Shown: positions 1-6,486, counted from the first letter of the stretch. The stretch is 11,356 bases of DNA from CAZPWQ01 sp964590495 (GCA_964590495.1 CAZPWQ010000112.1:1-11356), one strand, 5' to 3'. Notes: generated by a model from the sequence alone, not told the origin. Made by a program: numbers and translations.

Positions 1-64
1 TGAGCTAAAGCCGTCATGGGAGAAATATATCCTTGACTTTCTTTTTTATATAAGATACTAAGAA

Positions 65-93
65 CACTTAGTGCCCTTCGTGCCTTAGTGGTA
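65..93 (+). repeat. Degenerate 'cttagtg…ccttagtggta' intergenic repeat, copy 1
   Basis: The run cttagtgcccttcgtgcctt followed by agtggta lies just ahead of the TPR gene. Related copies occur at 891-908 and, in inverted orientation, at 1736-1767. It contains three spaced 'gtg' steps (cttagtg, cttcgtg, cttagtgg), so it has a roughly 9-nt internal period. I associate such words with intergenic repeats of Bacteroidota-like genomes, which is recall and not a search result. No protein-coding role is visible. Confidence 0.5.
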
Positions 94-142
94 TTCCGAA
101 TTTGAGGTGAGTTCCGGTTCAGCTTTTCTTATTTTGGAAGCT

Positions 143-763
143 ATGAATAAAATCGAACAACAGATCGAAGAAATTAAATATGAGCTGGATGATAATCCCG
201 GCGATTCGTCCCTGCTGAATGAGCTTGGCGTCGGCTATCACATGCTGGGAGAATACAGGAATGCCGTACAGTCATATCAAAAAGCTTTAAAGAAAGATCC
301 GGCCAATCATCAGATCCACTACAATCTGGCAAATACTTTTTTCGAGCTGGAGGTGATCGAAAAAGCGGTAAATCATTATCTTGACGCACTCGACCACAAA
401 CCGGATTATGTGCCGGCTCTCAATAATCTGGCTGACATCTATGAACTGGCGGACGAACAGAAACGTGCACGGGAGTTATTTGAATATATAACCAAGATCA
501 AACCATCCGACCCCATGGGGTTCTTTAACCTGGGGAACCATCACCTTCGCAATAACAACACAGTAGAAGCGGGCAGCTGCTATAAAAAAGTTCTGGAACT
601 GGATTCCGAATTTCATGAAGCCTACAACAACATCGGCTTGATCCTCAAGCATGTGGGTAAATATGAAGAAGCCATAGAATATTATGAAAAGTGCCTGGAA
701 ATCGAACCCGGATATCAGCCCGCGATAGATGACCTTAATGAAATCCGAAAAAATAAAAACTAG
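143..763 (+). CDS. Tetratricopeptide (TPR) repeat protein
   Basis: A 206-residue protein built almost entirely of TPR units, at roughly residues 22-54, 55-88, 89-122, 123-156 and 157-190. The consensus pattern is clear, for example NLANTFFELEVIEKAVNHYL, GKYEEAIEYYEKCLEIEPGY and repeated 'DP/KP/EP' turns at the ends of the helix pairs. There is no signal peptide, membrane segment or enzymatic domain, so it is most likely a cytoplasmic protein-protein interaction scaffold; its partner is unknown. I chose the ATG at 143 because MNKIEQQIEEI starts a typical amphipathic helix and GGAAG sits just before it, although the 2-nt spacing is very short. An in-frame GTG at 107 would add twelve residues of non-TPR sequence. 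The gene is followed by two strong hairpins (770-887). Confidence 0.85.
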   Translation: MNKIEQQIEEIKYELDDNPGDSSLLNELGVGYHMLGEYRNAVQSYQKALKKDPANHQIHYNLANTFFELEVIEKAVNHYLDALDHKPDYVPALNNLADIYELADEQKRARELFEYITKIKPSDPMGFFNLGNHHLRNNNTVEAGSCYKKVLELDSEFHEAYNNIGLILKHVGKYEEAIEYYEKCLEIEPGYQPAIDDLNEIRKNKN

Positions 764-769
764 CCCACT

Positions 770-887
770 CCCGTCTGACCGCTGATTCTGCGGTCCGACG
801 GGTTTGACAGGGCTGGAAGCCTTCCCTTCGATTCCCATACCCTGCCCCTTTCTACCCATCGGACGGCAAAACCAGCCGTCGGATGGG
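770..887. repeat. Two inverted REP-like hairpins forming one element
   Basis: Hairpin A spans 770-802: arms 770-782 and 790-802, 13 pairs with one T:C mismatch, loop TGATTCT. Hairpin B spans 855-887: arms 855-867 and 875-887, 13 pairs with one G:G mismatch, loop AAAACCA. The mismatch is the seventh pair from the outside in both. The reverse complement of B aligns to A without gaps at 26 of 33 positions, so they are inverted copies of one unit. They are separated by 52 nt. The layout resembles a REP/BIME pair. It lies 6 nt after the TPR stop and could also act as a transcription terminator, although no long T-run follows. Confidence 0.7.
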
Positions 888-890
888 GAA

Positions 891-908
891 CTTTAGTGTC
901 CTTAGGTA
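891..908 (+). repeat. Degenerate 'cttagtg' intergenic repeat, copy 2 (short)
   Basis: The sequence ctttagtgtccttaggta matches the two ends of the 65-93 repeat with the middle step missing. It starts 4 nt after the second hairpin of the 770-887 element and lies 81 nt ahead of the thioesterase gene. Confidence 0.35.
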
Positions 909-989
909 ATCCAAAAACATATTTCTTAAAATCTTCCTGTTCCCTTACATTATAGCCGGAATTTTATCTTGTAATCATAAAAATAAACA

Positions 990-1358
990 ATGCGTTTTTT
1001 CAGCCGTAAATTAATTAAACCACAAGATCTCAATGCCCATGGCACACTGTTCGGCGGTACCGTTTTGAGCTGGATAGATGAAGAAGCTGCTATTTTTGTA
1101 ACATGTCAGCTGGAAAAGGGTAACCTTGTAACCAAATTCATGACCGAAATTAATTTCGTTAGTTCAGCAAAACTCGGGGATATTATCGAGATCGGGATGG
1201 AGACGGTTAAATTCGGCAAAACCTCAATTACAGTAAAATGTGAAGTCCGAAACAAGTTTACCAAGGATTCTATCATCAAAATTGATAAAATTGTATTCGT
1301 TCACATTGATGAGGAAGGCAGGCCGACTCCGCACAATATAAAAGAACCTCAGAATTAA
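990..1358 (+). CDS. Hotdog-fold acyl-CoA thioesterase (YciA/BACH type)
   Basis: A 122-residue protein with the hallmark of single-hotdog acyl-CoA thioesterases: N15-A-H-G-T-L-F-G-G23, then L-S-W-I-D30 on the central helix, followed by beta strands such as MTEINFVSSAKLGDIIEIGM and TSITVKCEV. The family hydrolyses acyl-CoA to free acid and CoA in the cytoplasm and works as a trimer of dimers. The length matches the YciA-like group (about 120-135 residues). The start at 990 follows an A-rich leader, and the expected N-terminal segment (RKLIKPQDLNAHG) is intact. The stop is separated from the ATG of the Hpt gene by a single base, so the two are almost certainly co-transcribed. Which acyl-CoA it prefers cannot be read from the sequence. 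Confidence 0.88.
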   Translation: MRFFSRKLIKPQDLNAHGTLFGGTVLSWIDEEAAIFVTCQLEKGNLVTKFMTEINFVSSAKLGDIIEIGMETVKFGKTSITVKCEVRNKFTKDSIIKIDKIVFVHIDEEGRPTPHNIKEPQN

Positions 1359-1359
1359 A

Positions 1360-1710
1360 ATGGAATACCAGATTATCGTACCCGAAAAGATCGAAGAATT
1401 AATGTTTAATGAAGGGGAATATATTATTGAATTTTGTGAAGCCGGATTGTCTTCTTATGCCGAATTCAGCGGAAACTTCGTAAAGCATTTGCAAAACCGT
1501 GACCTTGAGGGATTGAAAAATACCGGTCACAAGATCAAACCGGGCCTGCAGATGATGGGGGCTGAAGTTATTCTTGAAGAATATGAAAATGCCAAACAAC
1601 TTCTGGAATCAGAAGCGGGGGAAGAGCAGATCAATAAGTCTATAGAAAAGATGACGGGTTTTTGTGATACCGTTGAGAAAGAGTTGAAATACATGGCCAC
1701 GCAGTATTAG
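1360..1710 (+). CDS. Single-domain Hpt (histidine phosphotransfer) protein
   Basis: A 116-residue, all-helical protein. The segment L-K-N-T-G-H57-K-I-K-P-G-L-Q-M-M-G-A68 matches the Hpt signature (H-x-L/I-K-G-x-x-x-x-x-G-A), with H57 as the predicted phospho-accepting residue. The usual Gly after the Lys is Pro here (HKIKP), a variant I recall from Bacteroidota Hpt proteins. The preceding helix E-F-C-E-A-G-L-S-S-Y-A-E-F and the following L-E-E-Y-E-N-A-K-Q-L-L-E also fit the four-helix bundle. It would relay phosphate between a hybrid histidine kinase and a response regulator, neither of which is in the window. It starts one base after the thioesterase stop. No kinase, receiver or output domain is fused to it. 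Confidence 0.75.
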   Translation: MEYQIIVPEKIEELMFNEGEYIIEFCEAGLSSYAEFSGNFVKHLQNRDLEGLKNTGHKIKPGLQMMGAEVILEEYENAKQLLESEAGEEQINKSIEKMTGFCDTVEKELKYMATQY

Positions 1711-1735
1711 CAACCGGGATACCATCTTCTTTTCT

Positions 1736-1767
1736 TACCACTAAGTGATCTGAGTGCTTTAGCGGTG
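1736..1767 (-). repeat. Degenerate 'cttagtg' intergenic repeat, copy 3 (inverted)
   Basis: Read on the minus strand it begins caccgctaaagcactcagat and ends cacttagtggta. It shares the 'cttagtggta' end and the overall 'gtg/cac' spacing with the 65-93 copy. It lies in the 92-bp gap between the Hpt gene and galE. Confidence 0.4.
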
Positions 1768-1802
1768 ACAGTAAGAAATATAATTAAAGTTAAATCTCTG
1801 AA

Positions 1803-2810
1803 ATGAACATACTTGTAACCGGTGGTGCAGGATATATAGGCAGCCACACCGTAGTTGAACTGCTTGAATCGGGACATGAGGTTATTGTTGTTGATAATTT
1901 AAGCAACAGCAAAAAAGAAGCGCTTGACCGGGTCGAAGATATCACCGGCAAAAAGCTTCTGTTCTATGAAACAGACCTGTTGAACCGCAGGCAGCTCGAA
2001 AAAGTATTTGCCAGCCATCATATCGATGCTGTAATCCACTTTGCAGGTTACAAAGCAGTGGGAGAATCGGTGGCCAAACCTCTTGAATATTACCATAACA
2101 ATATAACGAGTACCATTATTCTCTGCGATATTATGAGGAAACATAATGTCAGGAATATCGTCTTCAGTTCATCCGCAACTGTTTACGGCGACCCGGATAA
2201 AGTTCCAATCAAAGAGGATTTCCCTGTTACAGCGACCAATCCATACGGACGCACAAAACTCTTTATTGAATATATTCTTCGTGATCTGCATGTTTCGGAC
2301 GAGGAATGGAATATCGCCCTGCTCCGGTATTTTAATCCCGTCGGGGCACATGAGAGCGGACGGATCGGCGAAGATCCGAATGATATTCCGAACAATTTAA
2401 TGCCCTATATCACGCAGGTGGCGGTGGGTAAGCTGGGAAAACTATCTGTTTTCGGAGATGACTATCCGACCCCTGATGGTACCGGTGTCCGCGATTATAT
2501 TCATGTGGTTGATTTGGCGGATGGGCATCTGAAAGCGCTAAACAAACTGCAGGAGAATCCCGGTGTGGTCACTTATAACCTGGGAACAGGTGAGGGATAC
2601 AGCGTACTGGATGTAGTAAAAGCGTTTGAGGAAGCTTCGGGACAGGATATCCCCTATGAAATTACGGGGCGGCGTCCCGGTGATGTTGCGAGCTGTTATG
2701 CCGATCCCACCAAAGCCGAAAAAGAACTCGGCTGGAAAGCAGAGCGCGGGCTCCAGGACATGTGCCGCGATTCATGGCGCTGGCAGCGGGAAAATCCTGA
2801 GGGGTATTGA
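1803..2810 (+). CDS. galE: UDP-glucose 4-epimerase GalE
   Basis: A 335-residue extended short-chain dehydrogenase/reductase, near the 338 of E. coli GalE. It interconverts UDP-glucose and UDP-galactose using bound NAD, supplying galactosyl units for cell-surface glycans or feeding galactose into glycolysis. Visible motifs are the Rossmann loop T-G-G-A-G-Y-I-G-S-H (residues 6-15), D31-N-L-S-N-S for the NAD ribose, F-S-S-S124-A-T-V-Y-G, and the catalytic Y148-G-R-T-K152. The C-terminal A-S-C298-Y-A-D-P segment puts Cys where E. coli has Tyr299. Human GALE has Cys at this position (C307) and also epimerises UDP-GlcNAc/GalNAc, so dual activity is plausible. It starts 92 nt after the Hpt stop and is probably a separate unit. 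It has no obvious link to the xylan genes. Confidence 0.96.
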   Translation: MNILVTGGAGYIGSHTVVELLESGHEVIVVDNLSNSKKEALDRVEDITGKKLLFYETDLLNRRQLEKVFASHHIDAVIHFAGYKAVGESVAKPLEYYHNNITSTIILCDIMRKHNVRNIVFSSSATVYGDPDKVPIKEDFPVTATNPYGRTKLFIEYILRDLHVSDEEWNIALLRYFNPVGAHESGRIGEDPNDIPNNLMPYITQVAVGKLGKLSVFGDDYPTPDGTGVRDYIHVVDLADGHLKALNKLQENPGVVTYNLGTGEGYSVLDVVKAFEEASGQDIPYEITGRRPGDVASCYADPTKAEKELGWKAERGLQDMCRDSWRWQRENPEGY

Positions 2811-2843
2811 GAATTAGGAATTGAGAATGAAGAATTAGGAATT
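2811..2843 (+). repeat. Direct repeat of gaattaggaatt (two copies, third copy at 3032-3042)
   Basis: GAATTAGGAATT occurs at 2811-2822, immediately after the galE stop, and again at 2832-2843, a 21-nt period. A third partial copy (aattaggaatt) lies at 3032-3042 just before the stop of the convergent gene. The copies therefore bracket the 245-bp gap between the two gene ends. Confidence 0.55.
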
Positions 2844-2900
2844 TCAGGTTACATGATAGCCCAGCTGTATTAATTTAAATGCTATAAATATTAAACCAAC

Positions 2901-2980
2901 GACGTCATTTCGACTGCAGCCCCGGCGGTTTTCCGGGACGGAACGTCCCGAAAGCCTTCGGGATCATCCGTTCTGAAGTA
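2901..2980. repeat. Partial palindromic intergenic element with nested hairpins
   Basis: The stretch opens with gacgtcatttcgactgcag, which resembles the left end of the 'GTCATTTCGAC…' class of palindromic intergenic elements (recall). No matching right end (…gaaatgac) is present. Inside it lie a 7-bp hairpin at 2934-2950 (cgggacg, loop gaa, cgtcccg) and a competing 6-bp hairpin at 2947-2962 (cccgaa/ttcggg). The element lies between the convergent ends of galE and the secreted-protein gene and could work as a bidirectional terminator. The rest of 2811-3055 shows no gene. Confidence 0.5.
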
Positions 2981-3055
2981 GTTGCCTTTTTTTAAAACCG
3001 GCAGGGCACACAAATGAGATGGATTAATTACAATTAGGAATTTTTGCTAGCAGGG

Positions 3056-3817
3056 CTAATTCACAATGACGCTTGTTTTATCCACTCCTGTATTTCCGGT
3101 TCGGGGATCATAGGCATAAACAGTAATTACATACGCTCCGGATTCCGGGGGAGCAAATGATGTTTCGAAAGTGCTCGTTTTACCGGCAAACGACATTTCC
3201 GGCTCTTCGACTGTTTCTCCGCCCTTCTGAACCACTGCCCTGATCTCCATTTCACTGCTGTCCCACATACCGCCCGGTTCGGTGGGACAACCACACATCA
3301 TCACCAGGTTTGCCTTGATCAGCACTTCCGAATCTGTGGTCCTCTCATGAGCCTGCGGTTGCAGGATATCTATCGCAAATCCAGGTATTTCGAGTATAAT
3401 GCCGTCTCCTGTGATATCTTTTCCCGGAATCAGCCAAAGCTGTGTACTGGATACCACTGAAGATTGCTTCTGTGCCAGCGGAGCTTTAGCGGTAACAGTA
3501 ACAAATACCGGCTCCTTCAAAGGAATAGTAGTCTCGAATTTAGCGGCACCCTCAGTACTCAGCTGGCCGTATCGCTCACGGGGTTGATCCATCAGGCGTC
3601 CGGTATCCCCTGTCGACCCTTCGGTAACACCCTCAGCCAGTATCTTACCCGTCTCGGCATCGGTAATGGCAATATATGCACCGCCCATAGACGTGCCGAT
3701 GAATTTGGCATCTTTGGATTGCGCCCGTACAACTATGGTAGTGGATTCCTGCGCATAAATCGGAAAAACGATTATAATTGTCAGAATCAAAAACAGAAGC
3801 GGTTGAAGCTGTTTCAT
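3056..3817 (-). CDS. Secreted protein of unknown function with a CGCP motif
   Basis: A 253-residue protein with a clear Sec signal peptide: hydrophobic residues 6-20 and a likely cut after Y-A22 before QES. Residues 28-110 are beta-rich and resemble a transthyretin/carboxypeptidase-regulatory-like fold (GAYIAITDAETGKILAEG, then FETTIPLKEPVFVTVTA). About residues 145-253 look like a second Ig-like beta domain ending VITVYAYDPRTGNTGVDKTS. Between its strands is M-M-C175-G-C177-P-T-E-P-G-G-M-W-D; these are the only two cysteines, so they could form a tight disulphide, bind a metal or carry a redox function. I do not recognise a named family. It lacks a lipobox and membrane segment, so it is probably periplasmic or extracellular. 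It is divergent from the DUF748-like gene and convergent with galE. Confidence 0.75.
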   Translation of the reverse strand: MKQLQPLLFLILTIIIVFPIYAQESTTIVVRAQSKDAKFIGTSMGGAYIAITDAETGKILAEGVTEGSTGDTGRLMDQPRERYGQLSTEGAAKFETTIPLKEPVFVTVTAKAPLAQKQSSVVSSTQLWLIPGKDITGDGIILEIPGFAIDILQPQAHERTTDSEVLIKANLVMMCGCPTEPGGMWDSSEMEIRAVVQKGGETVEEPEMSFAGKTSTFETSFAPPESGAYVITVYAYDPRTGNTGVDKTSVIVN

Positions 3818-4001
3818 GATATAATCTTTAGCTGAAAATTTGAGGGCTAATAAAATATAGAAAATTTAATCAACTATGCTCCTGCCATAATTTCGTACTC
3901 AATGAACCCTTGGAAGAGTACTCCCGTTCTTTTCTAAAAGAGAGAATTTATCAGGAGTCACTAAAAATAATCAAAACGGAGACGTATCAAAGAGACTAAC
4001 A
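3818..4001. promoter_or_regulatory. Divergent promoter gap (secreted protein / DUF748-like gene)
   Basis: This 184-bp AT-rich gap separates two gene starts that point away from each other, so it must hold promoters for both. I cannot point to convincing -33/-7 elements, a strong dyad or any small ORF in it. Confidence 0.4.
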
Positions 4002-5051
4002 ATGAAAAAAAGATATTGGATTCCCCTTCTTATTATTTTAATCCTGGTCGGGATACGGATCGCCCTGCCGTTTTGGGTTGAAGACTATATTAATAAAGCA
4101 CTGGATGACATCCCTGACTATACCGGTTCTATCACTGATGTGGACTTACATCTTTATCGCGGGGCTTACACAGTCGACAGTCTTATCATAGATAAAATCG
4201 AAGATAATAACACTGTGCCTTTTCTATCTGTCGACCAGATTGATCTTTCTGTAGAGTGGTCGGCTTTATTTAATGGAGCCATTGTCGGAGAAGTACTGTT
4301 AATTTCTCCGACCTTTAATTTTGTGGCTCCGAACAATGATGAGGGAGAATTCGGGCATGAGGTAGACTGGACCGAGCATGTAAAAAGTATGCTACCCATC
4401 CGCATAAATCGCTTTGCTATCAGAGGCGGAACCGTAAGATATCTCGATTTTGGTTCCTCGCCGCAGATAAACGTCCCACTGGAAAACCTTGATCTCGATA
4501 TCCTTAACATCAATAATGCCGAGGATAATGAAAAGGCTCTTCCCACCAATATTTTTCTTAATGCCGTTTCTGTAGGCGGCGGAGATATGAATATCGTAGC
4601 TCAGGCAAACCTTCTAAAGCCTATACCTGATATCGATCTTAACTTTGAATTCGAAGAGGTAAATCTAACCGCCCTGAATGATTTTTTAGAGGCTTATGCC
4701 GGAGTGGATGCAGAACAGGGTGAGTTTAATTTGTACAGTGAAATTATAATAGATGATGGCATGCTGGAGGGGTATGTGAAACCGATTATTCGAAACCTAA
4801 AAATAGTAGATACGGAAGGCAGCGTTCTGGAAGTAATATGGGAAGGTATCGTGGGATTGGTAACGGAAGTATTCGAAAATCAGGCCAAAGACCAGTTCGC
4901 TTCCCAGGTGCCTATCGAAGGTGATCTTACTGACCCGGATGCCGGTACATACCCGGCTATCTGGAATATCTTCAGAAATGCCTTTGTGGAAGCATTCTCT
5001 AAACAAACTGAAGATGAGATTAAATTTGGAGAAAATGGTGAGGAGAATTAG
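4002..5051 (+). CDS. Membrane-anchored DUF748/AsmA-like protein
   Basis: A 349-residue protein with one N-terminal membrane helix (about residues 5-24, YWIPLLIILILVGIRIALPF) and no other hydrophobic segment; the rest is predicted to face the periplasm. The region after the helix (VEDYINKALDDIPDYTGSI, then DVDLHLYRGAYTVDSLIIDK) is typical of the DUF748 group, which is related to AsmA and bridge-like lipid-transfer proteins. The pattern continues with IDLSVEWSALFNGAIVGEV and PTFNFV. AsmA-like proteins are linked to envelope lipid traffic and outer-membrane integrity, but no specific role can be assigned here. At 349 residues it is short compared with many multi-repeat DUF748 proteins. The stop TAG overlaps the first unit of a 7-bp tandem repeat, and the next gene (GH10) is convergent. 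Confidence 0.72.
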   Translation: MKKRYWIPLLIILILVGIRIALPFWVEDYINKALDDIPDYTGSITDVDLHLYRGAYTVDSLIIDKIEDNNTVPFLSVDQIDLSVEWSALFNGAIVGEVLLISPTFNFVAPNNDEGEFGHEVDWTEHVKSMLPIRINRFAIRGGTVRYLDFGSSPQINVPLENLDLDILNINNAEDNEKALPTNIFLNAVSVGGGDMNIVAQANLLKPIPDIDLNFEFEEVNLTALNDFLEAYAGVDAEQGEFNLYSEIIIDDGMLEGYVKPIIRNLKIVDTEGSVLEVIWEGIVGLVTEVFENQAKDQFASQVPIEGDLTDPDAGTYPAIWNIFRNAFVEAFSKQTEDEIKFGENGEEN

Positions 5052-5077
5052 ATGCTGGATGCCGGATGCCAGATACC
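5051..5077 (+). repeat. Heptamer tandem repeat (gatgcNN)
   Basis: Units gatgctg, gatgccg, gatgcca and gatacc follow head to tail, and the first G is the last base of the DUF748-like stop codon. I associate similar 'gatgctggatgcc' strings with Bacteroidota-type intergenic DNA. Nothing else is evident in the 157-bp convergent gap up to 5208. Confidence 0.6.
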
Positions 5078-5208
5078 CTAGTAACCATGATTTACCGCAT
5101 CCTGATCAGTGTCAATTGCCTCTGCATCCACTATTACTTAACCCGGAGGATAGTCACAGGTATGTAAGCTTCTTGCTTTACAGTGGTTAAGAAGATCCGG
5201 TTTCTTTT

Positions 5209-6315
5209 TCAGACATCGGTGCTGGCTGCTTCAATGACAGAATAAAAAGCCGGTTTGGGATTGTTTTGACGGTCGAACAGCAGCGGATAATTTTCTCTGT
5301 CACTTTGGTCCCGGTAGTTAAGCCACGACTGTCCGTCATTAACCCCCCAGAATGTGACACGGGAGATTTTATCGCTGTGCTTCCGGAATACGTTGAACAG
5401 ATCGGCATAACGTGTAGCCAGTTCCTGTTGCAAAGAGTCGGGAAGTTCACCTTCGAATTCTATATCATTTTCGATCAGCGTTCTTGTAACATTTATATCC
5501 AGCTCCGTGACCATTACGTCTATACCAAGTTCTGAAAAAGCCACAATACTGGCTTCAACCTCTTCTGCGGATGGACGTTCCAAGCCAAGGTGGGCCTGCA
5601 TCCCAACGGCATCTATTCTGATCTCCTTTGACTGAAGATCTTTTACAAGAGCTATAACAGCCTCTCTCTTTTCCGGTTTCCACAGGTTGTAATCGTTGTA
5701 ATAAAGCTGAGCAGCAGAATCTGCGGCATGAGCAAATCGAAAAGCCTGCTCAATATAATCCTCGCCAATTATCTCATACCAGTTTGTTTCCCTGTAACTG
5801 CCATCATCTTCAAATGCCTCATTAACGACATCCCAGCCGTTGATTCTGCCACTGTACTTTCCTGCCACCGCAGATATATGCTCCTCCATTCGTTCGAGAA
5901 GATCACTGCGATTTATTTGCTCCTCCTGATCCTTAAATACCCAGTCCGGGATCTGATTATGCCAAACCAGGGTATGTCCCACTATAAACATATCATGGCT
6001 TTCTCCGAACTCTGCATACCGATCGGCAGGCTGAAAATTAAAACTATCCGGTTCCGGATGGACATTTTCCCACTTTAACAGGTTTTCAGGAGTTATGGAA
6101 TTAAACTGTTGCTTAACCAACGCCATAGCCTGGGAATCGGAATTATTGACCTGACTTTGACTCAGCGCCGCACCCATAACAAAATGAGTTTCATAGACAC
6201 CTTTCAATTCGGGCAGCTCGTCAGTGCGGTCGGTAGAGGAGTTCTCGCAGGCAATTGCGACAAAAATTATGGAAAGCAGTAACAAAGAACTTCTCAGGAA
6301 ATTATTTTTACCCAT
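5209..6315 (-). CDS. GH10 endo-1,4-beta-xylanase, lipoprotein
   Basis: A 368-residue glycoside hydrolase family 10 enzyme that hydrolyses internal beta-1,4-xylosidic bonds of xylan with retention of configuration. The signature order is complete: F-N-S-I-T-P-E-N-L-L-K-W-E-N (residues 71-84), G-H-T-L-V-W-H119-N-Q-I-P-D-W (113-125), W-D-V-V-N-E166-A (acid/base Glu166), G-M-Q-A-H-L (238-243), V-T-E271-L-D-I (nucleophile Glu271) and V-T-F-W-G-V-N-D near the end. The N-terminus MGKNNFLRSS plus a hydrophobic run ending A-I-A-C23 looks like a lipoprotein signal with a slightly weak lipobox, so the mature enzyme is probably tethered to a membrane. It is a lone catalytic domain with no carbohydrate-binding module. 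It is divergent from uxuA across 310 bp that contain a LacI/cre-like site, so co-regulation by sugar availability is likely. Confidence 0.95.
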   Translation of the reverse strand: MGKNNFLRSSLLLLSIIFVAIACENSSTDRTDELPELKGVYETHFVMGAALSQSQVNNSDSQAMALVKQQFNSITPENLLKWENVHPEPDSFNFQPADRYAEFGESHDMFIVGHTLVWHNQIPDWVFKDQEEQINRSDLLERMEEHISAVAGKYSGRINGWDVVNEAFEDDGSYRETNWYEIIGEDYIEQAFRFAHAADSAAQLYYNDYNLWKPEKREAVIALVKDLQSKEIRIDAVGMQAHLGLERPSAEEVEASIVAFSELGIDVMVTELDINVTRTLIENDIEFEGELPDSLQQELATRYADLFNVFRKHSDKISRVTFWGVNDGQSWLNYRDQSDRENYPLLFDRQNNPKPAFYSVIEAASTDV

Positions 6316-6389
6316 AATATTATGGAATTTAGATCACTTTCTTATATTCACCCATCCAGATTTTCAAGAAACAGTTAATAACAATAAAA

Positions 6390-6422
6390 GGCAGATAAAT
6401 TTATATTCAGCCGTTATCTGCC
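6390..6422. promoter_or_regulatory. 9-bp perfect inverted repeat upstream of the xylanase gene
   Basis: ggcagataa (6390-6398) is matched by ttatctgcc (6414-6422) with a 15-nt spacer, about 75 nt upstream of the xylanase ATG. It is a separate dyad from the 6471-6486 operator and does not resemble it. It could be a second operator or a hairpin in the leader transcript; there is no T-run on the xylanase-coding strand to make it a standard terminator. Confidence 0.4.
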
Positions 6423-6470
6423 CCTTCTTGTATTGAAGTTTTATTTCAACATTATTTAATATATAATCAA

Positions 6471-6486
6471 GTGCAAACGTTTACAC
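6471..6486. promoter_or_regulatory. LacI-family / cre-like operator
   Basis: gtgcaaacgtttacac is a 16-bp palindrome with a central CG and a single mismatched pair (the C at 6474 against the A at 6483). Its core tgcaaacgtttaca fits the consensus of LacI/GalR-family operators, including CcpA cre sites (TGNNARCGNWWWCA). It sits 155 nt from the xylanase start and 139 nt from the uxuA start, inside the shared divergent region. A sugar-responsive LacI-type repressor controlling both genes is the simplest reading. No such regulator gene is in the window. I saw no second close match by eye. Confidence 0.6.

Noticed and set aside
107..142. GTG start that would lengthen the TPR protein by twelve residues
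   Set aside because: The added residues do not fit the TPR helices, and an ATG with a natural helix start follows at 143. It remains possible.
476..859. 127-codon open frame on the minus strand over the TPR gene and the hairpin element
   Set aside because: It is antisense to a strongly supported TPR protein, its product has no recognisable domain, and it continues through the hairpins; it is a shadow frame.
4921..5190. 89-codon plus-strand frame after the DUF748-like gene
   Set aside because: It overlaps the real 3' end of that gene in another frame and then reads through the heptamer repeat; no domain is seen.
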